Shown piece by piece: positions 13,492 through 21,432 of a stretch of 21,457 bases of DNA (the stretch's first letter is position 1; each line of letters starts with the position of its first letter). The notes beneath the pieces were generated by a model. The model was not told the DNA's origin, made no database searches, and saw only the letters and a list, made by a program, of their open reading frames with translations. The stretch is taken from positions 1-21,457 of the forward strand of contig CATVTM010000037.1 of assembly GCA_958346935.1 (NCBI GenBank), given 5' to 3'. Both the position numbers and the translations under genes were made by a program. The DNA comes from an uncultured Collinsella sp. (GTDB lineage: Bacteria; Actinomycetota; Coriobacteriia; Coriobacteriales; Coriobacteriaceae).

Positions 13492-14514
13492 ATGATTGCA
13501 ATTCTAAAGCAGAGCGCCAGCGACGAGGCCGTCGGCCATATCGTCAGCTGGATTGAGAAAAAGGGTCTCAAAACCGACGTTTCGCGCGGCGAGAACGAGA
13601 CCATCATCGGCCTCGTGGGCGATACCACCAAGATCGACCCGTTCCTGCTCGAGTCCATGGACGTCGTCGAGCGCGTGCAGCGCGTCTCCGAGCCGTTCAA
13701 GCGCGCCAACCGCAAGTTCCACCCCGAGGACTCCGTCATCGACTGTGGCCACGGCGTCAAGATCGGCGGCGACCAGTTCCAGGTCATAGCCGGCCCCTGC
13801 TCCGTCGAGGGCGAGAACCTCATCCGCATCGCCCGCCGCGTAAAGGCCGCTGGCGCCACGATGCTGCGCGGCGGCGCCTACAAGCCCCGCACCTCCCCGT
13901 ACGCCTACCAGGGCATGGGCCCCGCCGGTCTCGACCTGCTGTGCGAGGCATCGGCCGAGCTCGACATGCCGATCGTCACCGAGATCATGGACCCGCGCGA
14001 CGTGCAGGTCTTCTTGGACAAGAAGATCGACGTCATGCAGATCGGCGCCCGCAACGCCCAGAACTTCCCCCTGCTCAAGGAGGTCGGCAAGACGCAGACC
14101 CCGATCCTGCTCAAGCGCGGCATGTCCGGCACAATCGACGAGCTGCTCATGGCTGCCGAGTACATCATGAGCGAGGGCAACGACAACGTCATCCTGTGCG
14201 AGCGCGGCATTCGCACCTTCGAGACTCGCACCCGCAACACCTTTGACCTCAACGCCGTGCCGGTGCTGCACCACCTGTCACACCTGCCCGTCGTCGCCGA
14301 TCCCAGCCACGCCACCGGTTACACCCGCTACGTTGAGCCCATGGCGCTCGCCGCGACCGCCTGCGGTGCCAACGGCCTGGAGATCGAGGTCCACGACGAG
14401 CCGAGCCGCGCCTGGTCCGACGGCGCCCAGGCCCTCACCCCCGATCAGTTCGACGACACCATGCGCCGCATTCGCGCCATTCGCGAGGTCGTCTGCCAAG
14501 AGACCATGGAGTAG
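13492..14514 (+). CDS. aroF: 3-deoxy-7-phosphoheptulonate (DAHP) synthase
   Basis: A 340-residue enzyme that condenses phosphoenolpyruvate with erythrose 4-phosphate, the first step of the shikimate pathway. It is of the Thermotoga/Bacillus type (TIGR01361-like): an N-terminal ferredoxin-like regulatory domain (~1-70) precedes the TIM barrel. Motifs are FHPEDSVID at 76-84, GPCSVEG at 101-107, RGGAYKPRTSPY at 126-137, IGARNAQNF at 184-192, LLKRG at 206-210, and DPSHATG at 270-276. Predicted metal ligands Cys103, His273, Glu299 and Asp310 are all present. The N-terminal domain is the site of Tyr/Phe inhibition in the Thermotoga enzyme; similar feedback here is inference. The ATG at 13492 has GAGAGG six bases upstream and gives the usual N-terminus. 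An in-frame ATG at 13444 would add 16 residues encoded in the leader hairpin and is rejected. Confidence 0.96.
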   Translation: MIAILKQSASDEAVGHIVSWIEKKGLKTDVSRGENETIIGLVGDTTKIDPFLLESMDVVERVQRVSEPFKRANRKFHPEDSVIDCGHGVKIGGDQFQVIAGPCSVEGENLIRIARRVKAAGATMLRGGAYKPRTSPYAYQGMGPAGLDLLCEASAELDMPIVTEIMDPRDVQVFLDKKIDVMQIGARNAQNFPLLKEVGKTQTPILLKRGMSGTIDELLMAAEYIMSEGNDNVILCERGIRTFETRTRNTFDLNAVPVLHHLSHLPVVADPSHATGYTRYVEPMALAATACGANGLEIEVHDEPSRAWSDGAQALTPDQFDDTMRRIRAIREVVCQETME

Positions 14515-14516
14515 CA

Positions 14517-15431
14517 ATGGGCACGGTGAGAAACGCACGCGTTAACCAGGGCGGCCCCAAGTGCGCCGGCATTGTGGGCCTGGGCCTTATCGGAGGCAGC
14601 TTTGCCCGCGGCTATGCGCAGGCGGGCGTCCGTGTGCTGGCCTGGGATCCTGATGACGATGTCATGACGGCCGCCAGCATGGGCACCGTCGCCGGCGAGC
14701 TCAACGACGAGACGCTCGGCGAGTGCGACATCATCGTGCTGGCCTGCTACCCCGAGGCATGCATCGAGTGGCTCGAGGCGCACGCGCAGGCGCTCGCCGA
14801 CGCCACCGATACCGAGGCCATCATGGGCCCCGTGGTGATCGACACCGTGGGCGTCAAGGGCATTGTGTGCGAGCGCGCCTTTGAGCTCGCCCGCGACCAC
14901 GGCTTCTACTTTGTGGGCGCGCACCCCATGGCGGGCACGCAGTTCTCGGGCTATGCGCACTCCCGCGCCGACCTGTTCCAGGGCGCCCCGCTCGTGCTCG
15001 TTCCGCCCGCGGTAGACGATGCCCTTAAGCTGGAGCTCTTGGGCCAGGTGCGCGAGATGGTGCGTCCCTTGGGCTTTGGCAAGTTCAGCGTGACCAGCGC
15101 CGCCGAGCACGACCGCGTCATCGCCTTCACGAGCCAGCTTGCGCACGTCGTCTCCAACGCCTACGTAAAGAGCCCGACCGCCCAGGTCCACCACGGCTTT
15201 TCGGCCGGTAGCTACCGCGATCTCACCCGCGTGGCGCACCTCAACCCGCAAATGTGGTCCGAGCTCATGATCGACGACGCCGACGCGCTCGCCTTCGAGA
15301 TCGACCATCTGATCGAGTCGCTTGACGCCTACAGCCGAGCGCTCAAGAACCGCGACCAGCGCTATCTGGAGAATCTTCTTGCCGAGGGCGACCGCATTAA
15401 GCGCGCACTCGACGACGAGGCCTCCCACTAG
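14517..15431 (+). CDS. tyrA: prephenate dehydrogenase
   Basis: A 304-residue dehydrogenase that oxidatively decarboxylates prephenate to 4-hydroxyphenylpyruvate, the tyrosine branch. The Rossmann motif GLGLIGGS is at 21-28, and the acidic residue after strand 2 (AWDPDDD, Asp44) suggests NAD+ rather than NADP+. VIDTVGVKG at 108-116 and GAHPMAGT at 134-141 are family landmarks, followed by the helical dimerisation domain with HHGFSAGSYRDLTRVA near 210-225. There is no C-terminal ACT domain, so feedback control, if any, must come from the core. The ATG at 14517 is two bases after the aroF stop; GGAG within the last aroF codons is five bases upstream, implying translational coupling. Confidence 0.94.
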   Translation: MGTVRNARVNQGGPKCAGIVGLGLIGGSFARGYAQAGVRVLAWDPDDDVMTAASMGTVAGELNDETLGECDIIVLACYPEACIEWLEAHAQALADATDTEAIMGPVVIDTVGVKGIVCERAFELARDHGFYFVGAHPMAGTQFSGYAHSRADLFQGAPLVLVPPAVDDALKLELLGQVREMVRPLGFGKFSVTSAAEHDRVIAFTSQLAHVVSNAYVKSPTAQVHHGFSAGSYRDLTRVAHLNPQMWSELMIDDADALAFEIDHLIESLDAYSRALKNRDQRYLENLLAEGDRIKRALDDEASH

Positions 15432-15467
15432 ACCACCTATCACGCCAGGCCGAAAGGACCGTAGCTT

Positions 15468-16574
15468 ATGGCGATTACTATCGATATCGACACCGCACGC
15501 CCCTACCAGGTCCACGTGGGCACCTTTTTGCTGGAGCAGGCAGGGCCATTAGTCCGCGCCACCGCCGGCGGAACCCGCGCCGTCATCGTAACCGACACCA
15601 ACGTGGGCCCGCTCTACCAGATGCCTGTAAAGCAGAGCCTAGAATCTGCGGGCTACGATGTGAGCATCTGCACCTTCGAGGCCGGCGAGGCCCATAAGCG
15701 TGCCGAAACCTACGTTGACATTCTTGAGTTTGTCGCCGAGCACGAGCTGACGCGCTCCGACGTGATCGTGGCGCTCGGCGGCGGCGTCGTGGGCGACGTG
15801 GCCGGCTTTGTGGCTGCCACCTACATGCGCGGCTGCAAGTTTGTGCAGATCCCCACGAGCCTACTCGCCATGGTGGATTCGTCGGTGGGCGGCAAGACAG
15901 CCATCGACCTGGCCGCCGGTAAAAACCTGGCCGGCGCCTTTTGGCAGCCGAGCGTGGTTATCGCCGACGTGGGGTGCCTGGCCACCCTCACGCCCGAGCA
16001 GTTCGCCGACGGCTGCGGCGAGGTCGTCAAGCACGCCGTGATCGCCGACCCGGAGCTTTTTGCCGAACTGGAGAAGACCCCGCTCACGCTGGAGCTGCTC
16101 AACCGCGATGTGGCCCGCGTAGCGCTCATCATCGCCCGCAATATCGACATCAAGCGCGCCGTGGTCGTCGCCGACGAGCGCGAGACCAACCAACGCAAGC
16201 TCCTCAACTTTGGACACAGCGCCGGACACGCCGTCGAGGCCTGCGAGCACTTTGAACTCGGACACGGCAACTGCGTGTCGATCGGCATGGGCATCATCAC
16301 GCGCGCCGCGGCCCTGCACGGCATTTGCGATGCAGAGCTGCCCGGTCGTATTGAGGAGCTCTGCGCCCGCCATGGCCTCAAGACCCGCTGCGACCTCAAT
16401 GCCGATGCCGTTTTTGCCGAGGCGCTCCACGACAAGAAGCGCGCGGGCGACGCCATCGACCTGGTGATTCCGCACGGTATTGGCCGCTGCAGCATCGACC
16501 GCACGCCGCTTTCCACTTTCCACGAACTTATTGCCGAAGGCCTCGGCCAGAAGGGAGACGCATCCGCATGCTAG
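15468..16574 (+). CDS. aroB: 3-dehydroquinate synthase
   Basis: A 368-residue NAD+- and metal-dependent enzyme converting DAHP to 3-dehydroquinate, step two of the pathway. Motifs: VIVALGGGVVGDVAGF at 99-114 (NAD binding), QIPTSLLAMVDSSVGGKTAID at 127-147, FADGCGEVVKHA at 179-190 and NFGHSAGHAVE at 247-257. Predicted Zn ligands are Glu185, His250 and His266, with catalytic His254; all are present and correctly spaced. The ATG at 15468 has AAAGGA nine bases upstream, 36 bases after tyrA. The 3' end overlaps aroA by seven bases. Confidence 0.96.
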   Translation: MAITIDIDTARPYQVHVGTFLLEQAGPLVRATAGGTRAVIVTDTNVGPLYQMPVKQSLESAGYDVSICTFEAGEAHKRAETYVDILEFVAEHELTRSDVIVALGGGVVGDVAGFVAATYMRGCKFVQIPTSLLAMVDSSVGGKTAIDLAAGKNLAGAFWQPSVVIADVGCLATLTPEQFADGCGEVVKHAVIADPELFAELEKTPLTLELLNRDVARVALIIARNIDIKRAVVVADERETNQRKLLNFGHSAGHAVEACEHFELGHGNCVSIGMGIITRAAALHGICDAELPGRIEELCARHGLKTRCDLNADAVFAEALHDKKRAGDAIDLVIPHGIGRCSIDRTPLSTFHELIAEGLGQKGDASAC

Positions 16575-17887
16575 CCCGCATCACCCCGTCCCCACTTAAG
16601 GGCACCGTTCCCGCCATCGCGTCCAAGTCGATGGCGCATCGCCTGATCATCTGCGCCGCGCTTGCCAACGGCGAGACGCACGTTACCTGCAACACTACCT
16701 GCGCCGATATCGAGGCCACGGTGCGTTGTCTTACGGCGCTCGGCGCCCGCATCGAGACCGTCGAGGACGGCTTTCAGGTCCACCCCACCATGAAGAGTGT
16801 TGAGTTTGGCCTGCTCAAGGCCCTTGCCGGCGGCACGCTCGACTGCGGCGAAAGCGGCTCCACGCTCCGCTTTATGTTGCCCGTCGCCTGCGCGCTGGGC
16901 GCAGAGGCCACGTTTGTGGGTCAGGGACGCTTGGGCGCCCGTCCGCTGTCCCCGCTCTCGGACGAGATCATCGCCGCCGGCTGCGACCTACAGGGTCTGG
17001 GCGGTTTTCCGCTCAAGACGAGCGGCCGCATGCGCCCGGGCACCTTTGTGCTGCCGGGCAACGTGAGCTCGCAGTACATCTCGGGCCTGCTGCTGGCAGC
17101 CCCGCTGCTGGCCCAGCCCTCCTGCGTGCAGGTGACCGGCCTCATTGAGAGCCGCCCCTACATCAACCTGACGATCCAGGCCATGAAGGCCTTTGGCGTC
17201 GAGGTCAACGTCGAGCGTATTCCCGCCCGGGACGGCCAGCCCGAGGTCACGAACTTCCGCGTGAGCAGTGGCTCGTACCGTACGCCCGGCAGCGTAGCCG
17301 TCGAGGGCGACTGGTCCAACGCCGCCTTTTGGCTGTGTGCCGGTGCCATCGGCACCGACCCCATCACCGTCGAGGGTGTGTCCCTGAGCTCCGCACAGGG
17401 CGACCGCAACGTGCTTGCCGCGCTTTCGCGCTTTGGCGCCCGCATCGTGCGCTCCACCAACGCCGCCACCGTGCAGTCCGACAAGCTCGCCGGCTTCGAG
17501 ATGAGCGCCCACGACATTCCCGACCTGGTACCCGTCATCTCTGCCGTGGCATCGCTGGCCCAGGGCCGCACGTTCATCCGCGATTGTGCCCGCCTGCGCA
17601 TCAAGGAATCCGACCGCCTGGCCACCACCACCCGTGAGCTCACCGCGCTGGGCGCACAAGTGCGCATTGCCGGTGACGACCTCATCATCAAGGGCGTCGA
17701 TGCCTTTACCGGCGGCGAGGTCGATTCACACAACGACCATCGCATCGCCATGATGGCAGCCATCGCCGCAAGTCGCGCCACCGGCGAGGTCGTGATCCAC
17801 GGCGCCGAGGCCGTCAACAAGTCCTATCCCGATTTCTTCGACCACTACCGCCTGTTGGGCGGCAAGGTCACGCTCGAGGAGGAATAG
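16568..17887 (+). CDS. aroA: 3-phosphoshikimate 1-carboxyvinyltransferase (EPSP synthase)
   Basis: A 439-residue enzyme joining shikimate 3-phosphate and phosphoenolpyruvate. Binding residues appear as KSMAHR at 20-25 (Lys20, Ser21, Arg25), GESGSTLRF at 94-102 (the PEP loop, a clostridial-like form of the better known GNAGTAMR), GRLGARPLSPL at 120-130, SSQYISGLLLA, HDIPDLVPV with the catalytic-region Asp, RIKESDRL and DSHNDHRIAMM near the C-terminus. The loop Gly after Ser is retained. The ATG at 16568 lies inside the end of aroB in another frame, with GGGAG about ten bases upstream, so the two are likely translationally coupled. The aroC start follows by one base after the stop. Confidence 0.96.
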   Translation: MLARITPSPLKGTVPAIASKSMAHRLIICAALANGETHVTCNTTCADIEATVRCLTALGARIETVEDGFQVHPTMKSVEFGLLKALAGGTLDCGESGSTLRFMLPVACALGAEATFVGQGRLGARPLSPLSDEIIAAGCDLQGLGGFPLKTSGRMRPGTFVLPGNVSSQYISGLLLAAPLLAQPSCVQVTGLIESRPYINLTIQAMKAFGVEVNVERIPARDGQPEVTNFRVSSGSYRTPGSVAVEGDWSNAAFWLCAGAIGTDPITVEGVSLSSAQGDRNVLAALSRFGARIVRSTNAATVQSDKLAGFEMSAHDIPDLVPVISAVASLAQGRTFIRDCARLRIKESDRLATTTRELTALGAQVRIAGDDLIIKGVDAFTGGEVDSHNDHRIAMMAAIAASRATGEVVIHGAEAVNKSYPDFFDHYRLLGGKVTLEEE

Positions 17888-17888
17888 C

Positions 17889-18986
17889 ATGTCCTCGACC
17901 TTTGGCAACGTCTTGCACTTAAGCATCTTCGGCCAGTCGCACTCCCCCGCTATCGGCTGCTCGCTCGATGGCATTCCGGCGGGCATCACCGTGGACCAGG
18001 AAGCGCTGCAGGCCTTTTTGGACCGTCGCGCCCCTGGTCGCGACGAGACCGCGACCAAACGCCGTGAGGCCGACGCCGCCCACATCATCGCCGGTGTTGT
18101 CGATGGACATACCACCGGCGCGCCCATCGCCGCGATTATTGAGAACACCAACACGCGCTCCAAGGACTATTCCGAGCTGCGCCGCAAGCCCCGTCCCGGA
18201 CATGCGGACTTCCCTGCGCGCGTGAAGTATCACAACATGCACGATGTCGCCGGTGGCGGGCATTTCTCCGGCCGCCTGACGGCACCCCTGTGCATCGCCG
18301 GCGGGATCGCGCTGCAGGCACTCGAGGCCCGCGGCATTCAGGTCATGGCGCACGTCGCGCAGATCGGCGGCATCTCCGACCTGCCCATGGATGATATGGT
18401 CTATCGCGAGGCCGACCGCAAGGCGATCCTTACGAACGACCTGCCCTGCATTGACGCTGCCGCCGCCGGCCGCATGCGCGAAGAGATCCTAGCCGCGCGC
18501 GACGAACTCGATAGCATCGGCGGCATCGTGGAGTGCGGCATCTACGGGCTTCCCGCGGGCATCGGCGACCCCATGTTCGACGGCATCGAGAACCGCATCG
18601 CGCAAATCGCCTTTGGCATTCCCGCCGTAAAGGGCGTGGAGTTTGGCATGGGCTTTGCCGTCGCTGCCATGCGCGGCAGCGAGAACAACGATCCGTATCG
18701 CATCGATGCCGAGACCGGCGATATCGAGGTCGAGTCCAACAACGCGGGCGGCATTCTGGGCGGTATTTCGACCGGCGCGCCCGTCATGTGGCGCATGGCC
18801 GTAAAGCCGACGCCCTCAATTGGCCGCGAGCAGCAGACGGTGGACATGGACGCCATGGAAAATGCCGAGCTCTCGGTCCACGGCCGTCACGATCCCTGTA
18901 TCGTCCCCCGAGCCGTCCCCGTAGCCGAAGCAGCCGCGGCGCTCGCCATCTGGGACGCCCTCCTCGAGGACGCCGCCCAGCGCTAA
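17889..18986 (+). CDS. aroC: chorismate synthase
   Basis: A 365-residue FMN-dependent enzyme (reduced flavin) eliminating phosphate from EPSP to give chorismate. Signature regions: FGQSHSPAIGCSLDGIPAG at 14-32, RRKPRPGHADFPARVKY at 98-114, GGGHFSGRLTAP at 122-133, EFGMGFAVA, and NNAGGILGGISTGAPV followed by KPTPSI. The first signature has Gln and Ser where the textbook form has Glu and Gly (GESHG), and the second has GGHFSGRLT for GGRxSARET; I recall similar forms in Firmicutes, so it looks like a subgroup variant, not decay. The N-terminal His of SH (His18) is kept. The ATG at 17889 is preceded by GGAGGA five bases upstream, within the end of aroA. Confidence 0.95.
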   Translation: MSSTFGNVLHLSIFGQSHSPAIGCSLDGIPAGITVDQEALQAFLDRRAPGRDETATKRREADAAHIIAGVVDGHTTGAPIAAIIENTNTRSKDYSELRRKPRPGHADFPARVKYHNMHDVAGGGHFSGRLTAPLCIAGGIALQALEARGIQVMAHVAQIGGISDLPMDDMVYREADRKAILTNDLPCIDAAAAGRMREEILAARDELDSIGGIVECGIYGLPAGIGDPMFDGIENRIAQIAFGIPAVKGVEFGMGFAVAAMRGSENNDPYRIDAETGDIEVESNNAGGILGGISTGAPVMWRMAVKPTPSIGREQQTVDMDAMENAELSVHGRHDPCIVPRAVPVAEAAAALAIWDALLEDAAQR

Positions 18987-19025
18987 CCCGCCCACCCCGG
19001 GCAATGATTCACGAAAGGGGTCCCT

Positions 19026-20171
19026 ATGGACCTTGCTGACATCCGCCAGGCCATCGATGGCATAGACACCACGCTCCTCAACAGCTTTGTCGAGCGCATG
19101 GACATTGCCACCGAGGTAGCCAAGTCAAAAATCGAGATGGGCAAGGCCGTCTTCGACCCCGCCCGTGAGCGCTCCAAGCTCAACAACCTCGCCAGCCGCG
19201 CGCCCGAGCGCTACGAGGCGCAGACCATCACCCTGTTCCGTCTCCTCATGAGCATGAGCAAGGCCGAGCAGCAGCGCTACATCAACGAGCTCAAGGGCAT
19301 TACGGTGTCGCAAAAGGCCCACGTCACGGCCGTAGCCTTCGACACGCCCTTCCCCCAGACTGCCAGCGTCGCCTGCCAGGGCGTGGAAGGTGCCTATAGC
19401 CAGATCGCCGCGTGCAAACTCTTCGACGTGCCCGACATCGCGTTTTTCGAGACCTTCGAAGGCGTTATGCGCGCCGTGCGCGACGGCTTCTGCGAATTTG
19501 GCGTACTGCCCATCGAAAACTCCACCGCCGGCTCGGTCAACGCCGTCTACGACCTGCTCGCCCAGTTCGACTTCCACATCGTGCGCTCGCTTCGCCTCAA
19601 GATCGACCACAACTTGCTCGTCAAGCCCGGCACCAAGCTCGCCGACGTGCGCGAGGTCTACAGCCACGGCCAAGCCATTGCCCAGTGTGCCGGCTTTATC
19701 GAGTCCCACGACCTGCACGCCACCAAGTACCCAAACACGGCCATGTCGGCCGAGATGGTCGCCAACTCCGAGCGCACCGACGTCGCCGCCATCGCCTCGC
19801 GCAGCTGTGCCACGCTGTATGGCCTCGAGGTGCTGGAGCCCAATATCCAAGACTCGGACAACAACTACACGCGCTTTGTCGTCATCAGCCGCGAGCCGCG
19901 CGTCTACCCCGGCGCCAACCGTACCTCGCTCATGATCACCACGGCCAACGAGCCGGGCGCCCTCTATCGCGTGCTCGAGCGCTTCTACGCACTCAACATC
20001 AACCTCATCAAGCTCGAGAGCCGCCCCATCCCCGGTCGCGACTTTGAGTTTATGTTCTACTTTGACCTGGACTGCCCCTTTGGCAGCAAGGCCCTCGACG
20101 ACCTGCTCGATTCGATCGACGACGTGTGTGAGAGCTTCACCTACTTTGGCAGCTACACGGAGGTGCTCTAG
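19026..20171 (+). CDS. pheA: bifunctional chorismate mutase / prephenate dehydratase (P-protein)
   Basis: A 381-residue fusion. Residues ~1-90 are an AroQ chorismate mutase (IRQAIDGIDTTLLNSFVERM at 6-25, VAKSK at 31-35, FDPARE at 43-48). Residues ~100-290 are prephenate dehydratase: CQGVEGAYSQIAA at 117-129, PIENSTAGSV at 162-171 and YTRFVVI at 281-287 with the catalytic Thr282. Residues ~300-381 form an ACT domain with GALYRVLERF at 311-320 and ESRPIPGRDFEF at 331-342, the elements that bind phenylalanine in related enzymes, so feedback inhibition by Phe is expected. It supplies prephenate to both itself and TyrA, making phenylpyruvate. The ATG at 19026 has AAAGGGG five to six bases upstream, 39 bases after aroC. 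The last stop abuts the next ATG. Confidence 0.96.
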   Translation: MDLADIRQAIDGIDTTLLNSFVERMDIATEVAKSKIEMGKAVFDPARERSKLNNLASRAPERYEAQTITLFRLLMSMSKAEQQRYINELKGITVSQKAHVTAVAFDTPFPQTASVACQGVEGAYSQIAACKLFDVPDIAFFETFEGVMRAVRDGFCEFGVLPIENSTAGSVNAVYDLLAQFDFHIVRSLRLKIDHNLLVKPGTKLADVREVYSHGQAIAQCAGFIESHDLHATKYPNTAMSAEMVANSERTDVAAIASRSCATLYGLEVLEPNIQDSDNNYTRFVVISREPRVYPGANRTSLMITTANEPGALYRVLERFYALNINLIKLESRPIPGRDFEFMFYFDLDCPFGSKALDDLLDSIDDVCESFTYFGSYTEVL

Positions 20172-21422
20172 ATGACCGATACCGCCGCAACCCGCCCCTA
20201 CGGCGTACTGGGCCGCGTGCTGGGCCACAGCTACACCCCGACCATCTACAAAGAGCTCGCTGGGCTCGAGTACGTGCGATTTGAGCGCGAGCCCGAGGAC
20301 CTCGCGGCCTTTATGACCGGCAACGAGTGGGAAGGCACCAACGTGACCATCCCCTACAAACGCGCCGTCATGAACTACCTGGACGAGCTGAGCCCGCTCG
20401 CCGAGCGCATGGGCAACGTCAACACCATCACGCGCCTGCCCGACGGGCGCCTGCGCGGCGACAACACCGACTACTTTGGTTTTCAGTGCCTGGTCGAGGA
20501 GCTGGGGGTTGAGGTTACCGGCAAGAAGGTCCTCGTGCTTGGCGCTACCGGTGGTGCCGGCACCACGGCAAGCATGGTGCTCGGCGACCTTGGCGCCACC
20601 GTGGTGCCCGTGGGCCGCACGAGCGAGGTCAACTACGGCAACATCGCGCAGCAGTCCGACGCCGCCCTACTCGTCAACTGCACGCCCTCCGGCATGTTCC
20701 CCCATTGCCCCGACGCGCCTTGCACGCTCGAAGGCCTCGATGCGCTCGAAGGCGTTATCGACATTGTCTACAACCCCGCCCGCACGGGACTCATGCTCGA
20801 GGCCGAGCGCCGCGGTATCCCTTGCATCGGCGGCCTGCTGATGCTCGTGGCCCAAGCGGCACAGGCCGTCGAGCGCTACACCGGCCAGGTCACCCTGCGC
20901 GAGCGCATCCTGGATGTAACGGAGCGCTTGTCACGCCGCGAACAGAACATCGCGCTGATCGGCATGCCGGGCTCGGGCAAGACCCGCGTGGGTGAGCAGA
21001 TTGCCCTGCTCACGGGTCGCGAGCACATCGACCTGGACCGCGCCCTCGAGGAACGCCTCGACATGCCCTGCGCCGACTTTATCGTCGAGCGCGGCGAGGC
21101 GGCCTTCCGCGAGCAGGAGACGGCGGCGCTGTCCGACATCTCCAAGCGCAGCGGCCTGGTGCTCTCCACCGGCGGCGGCGTGGTCACGCGTGACGAGAAC
21201 TATCCGCTGTTGCACCAGAACAGCCAAATCGTGATGCTCAACCGCAAGCTCGATGAACTCGCCCACAAGGGCCGCCCCATCACCGCCCGCGACGGCATCG
21301 CCAAGCTGGCCGAGCAGCGTATGCCGCGCTACCGCGCCTGGGCCGACTACATCATCGACTCACGCGACTGCGCCGCCAACACCGCCCATGCCCTCCTCGA
21401 CACCCTCCCACCCGCTCTCTAA
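20172..21422 (+). CDS. aroE: bifunctional shikimate dehydrogenase - shikimate kinase (AroE-AroK fusion)
   Basis: A 416-residue fusion covering two consecutive steps. Residues ~1-250 are AroE: shikimate-site VLGHSYTPTIY at 17-26, TNVTIPYK at 56-63 with catalytic Lys63, GNVNT at 81-85, GDNTD at 96-100 with Asp100, Rossmann loop LGATGGAG at 123-130, and GRT at 148-150 favouring NADPH. Residues ~258-416 are a shikimate kinase: Walker A GMPGSGKT at 264-271, IDLD at 286-289, FREQE with Arg313, STGGGV at 332-337, the GRPI lid Arg368 and MPRYRAWADYII at 384-395. All key residues of both halves are kept, so both activities are likely. The joint is a short helix (RERILDVTERLSRREQ, ~243-258). The second half would be aroK if split. 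The ATG at 20172 directly follows the pheA TAG. Last gene of the operon. Confidence 0.95.
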   Translation: MTDTAATRPYGVLGRVLGHSYTPTIYKELAGLEYVRFEREPEDLAAFMTGNEWEGTNVTIPYKRAVMNYLDELSPLAERMGNVNTITRLPDGRLRGDNTDYFGFQCLVEELGVEVTGKKVLVLGATGGAGTTASMVLGDLGATVVPVGRTSEVNYGNIAQQSDAALLVNCTPSGMFPHCPDAPCTLEGLDALEGVIDIVYNPARTGLMLEAERRGIPCIGGLLMLVAQAAQAVERYTGQVTLRERILDVTERLSRREQNIALIGMPGSGKTRVGEQIALLTGREHIDLDRALEERLDMPCADFIVERGEAAFREQETAALSDISKRSGLVLSTGGGVVTRDENYPLLHQNSQIVMLNRKLDELAHKGRPITARDGIAKLAEQRMPRYRAWADYIIDSRDCAANTAHALLDTLPPAL

Positions 21423-21432
21423 CCAAAACCAC

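Noticed and set aside
13278..13859. 193-codon minus-strand frame overlapping the tRNA 5' end and aroF
   Set aside because: It overlaps the tRNA promoter and the DAHP synthase coding strand; translation has no recognisable domain.
18987..19025. Possible terminator hairpin (GCCC...GGGC) between aroC and pheA
   Set aside because: Only four base pairs, no T-tract, and the gap is 39 bases with a good ribosome-binding site for pheA; the operon most likely continues.
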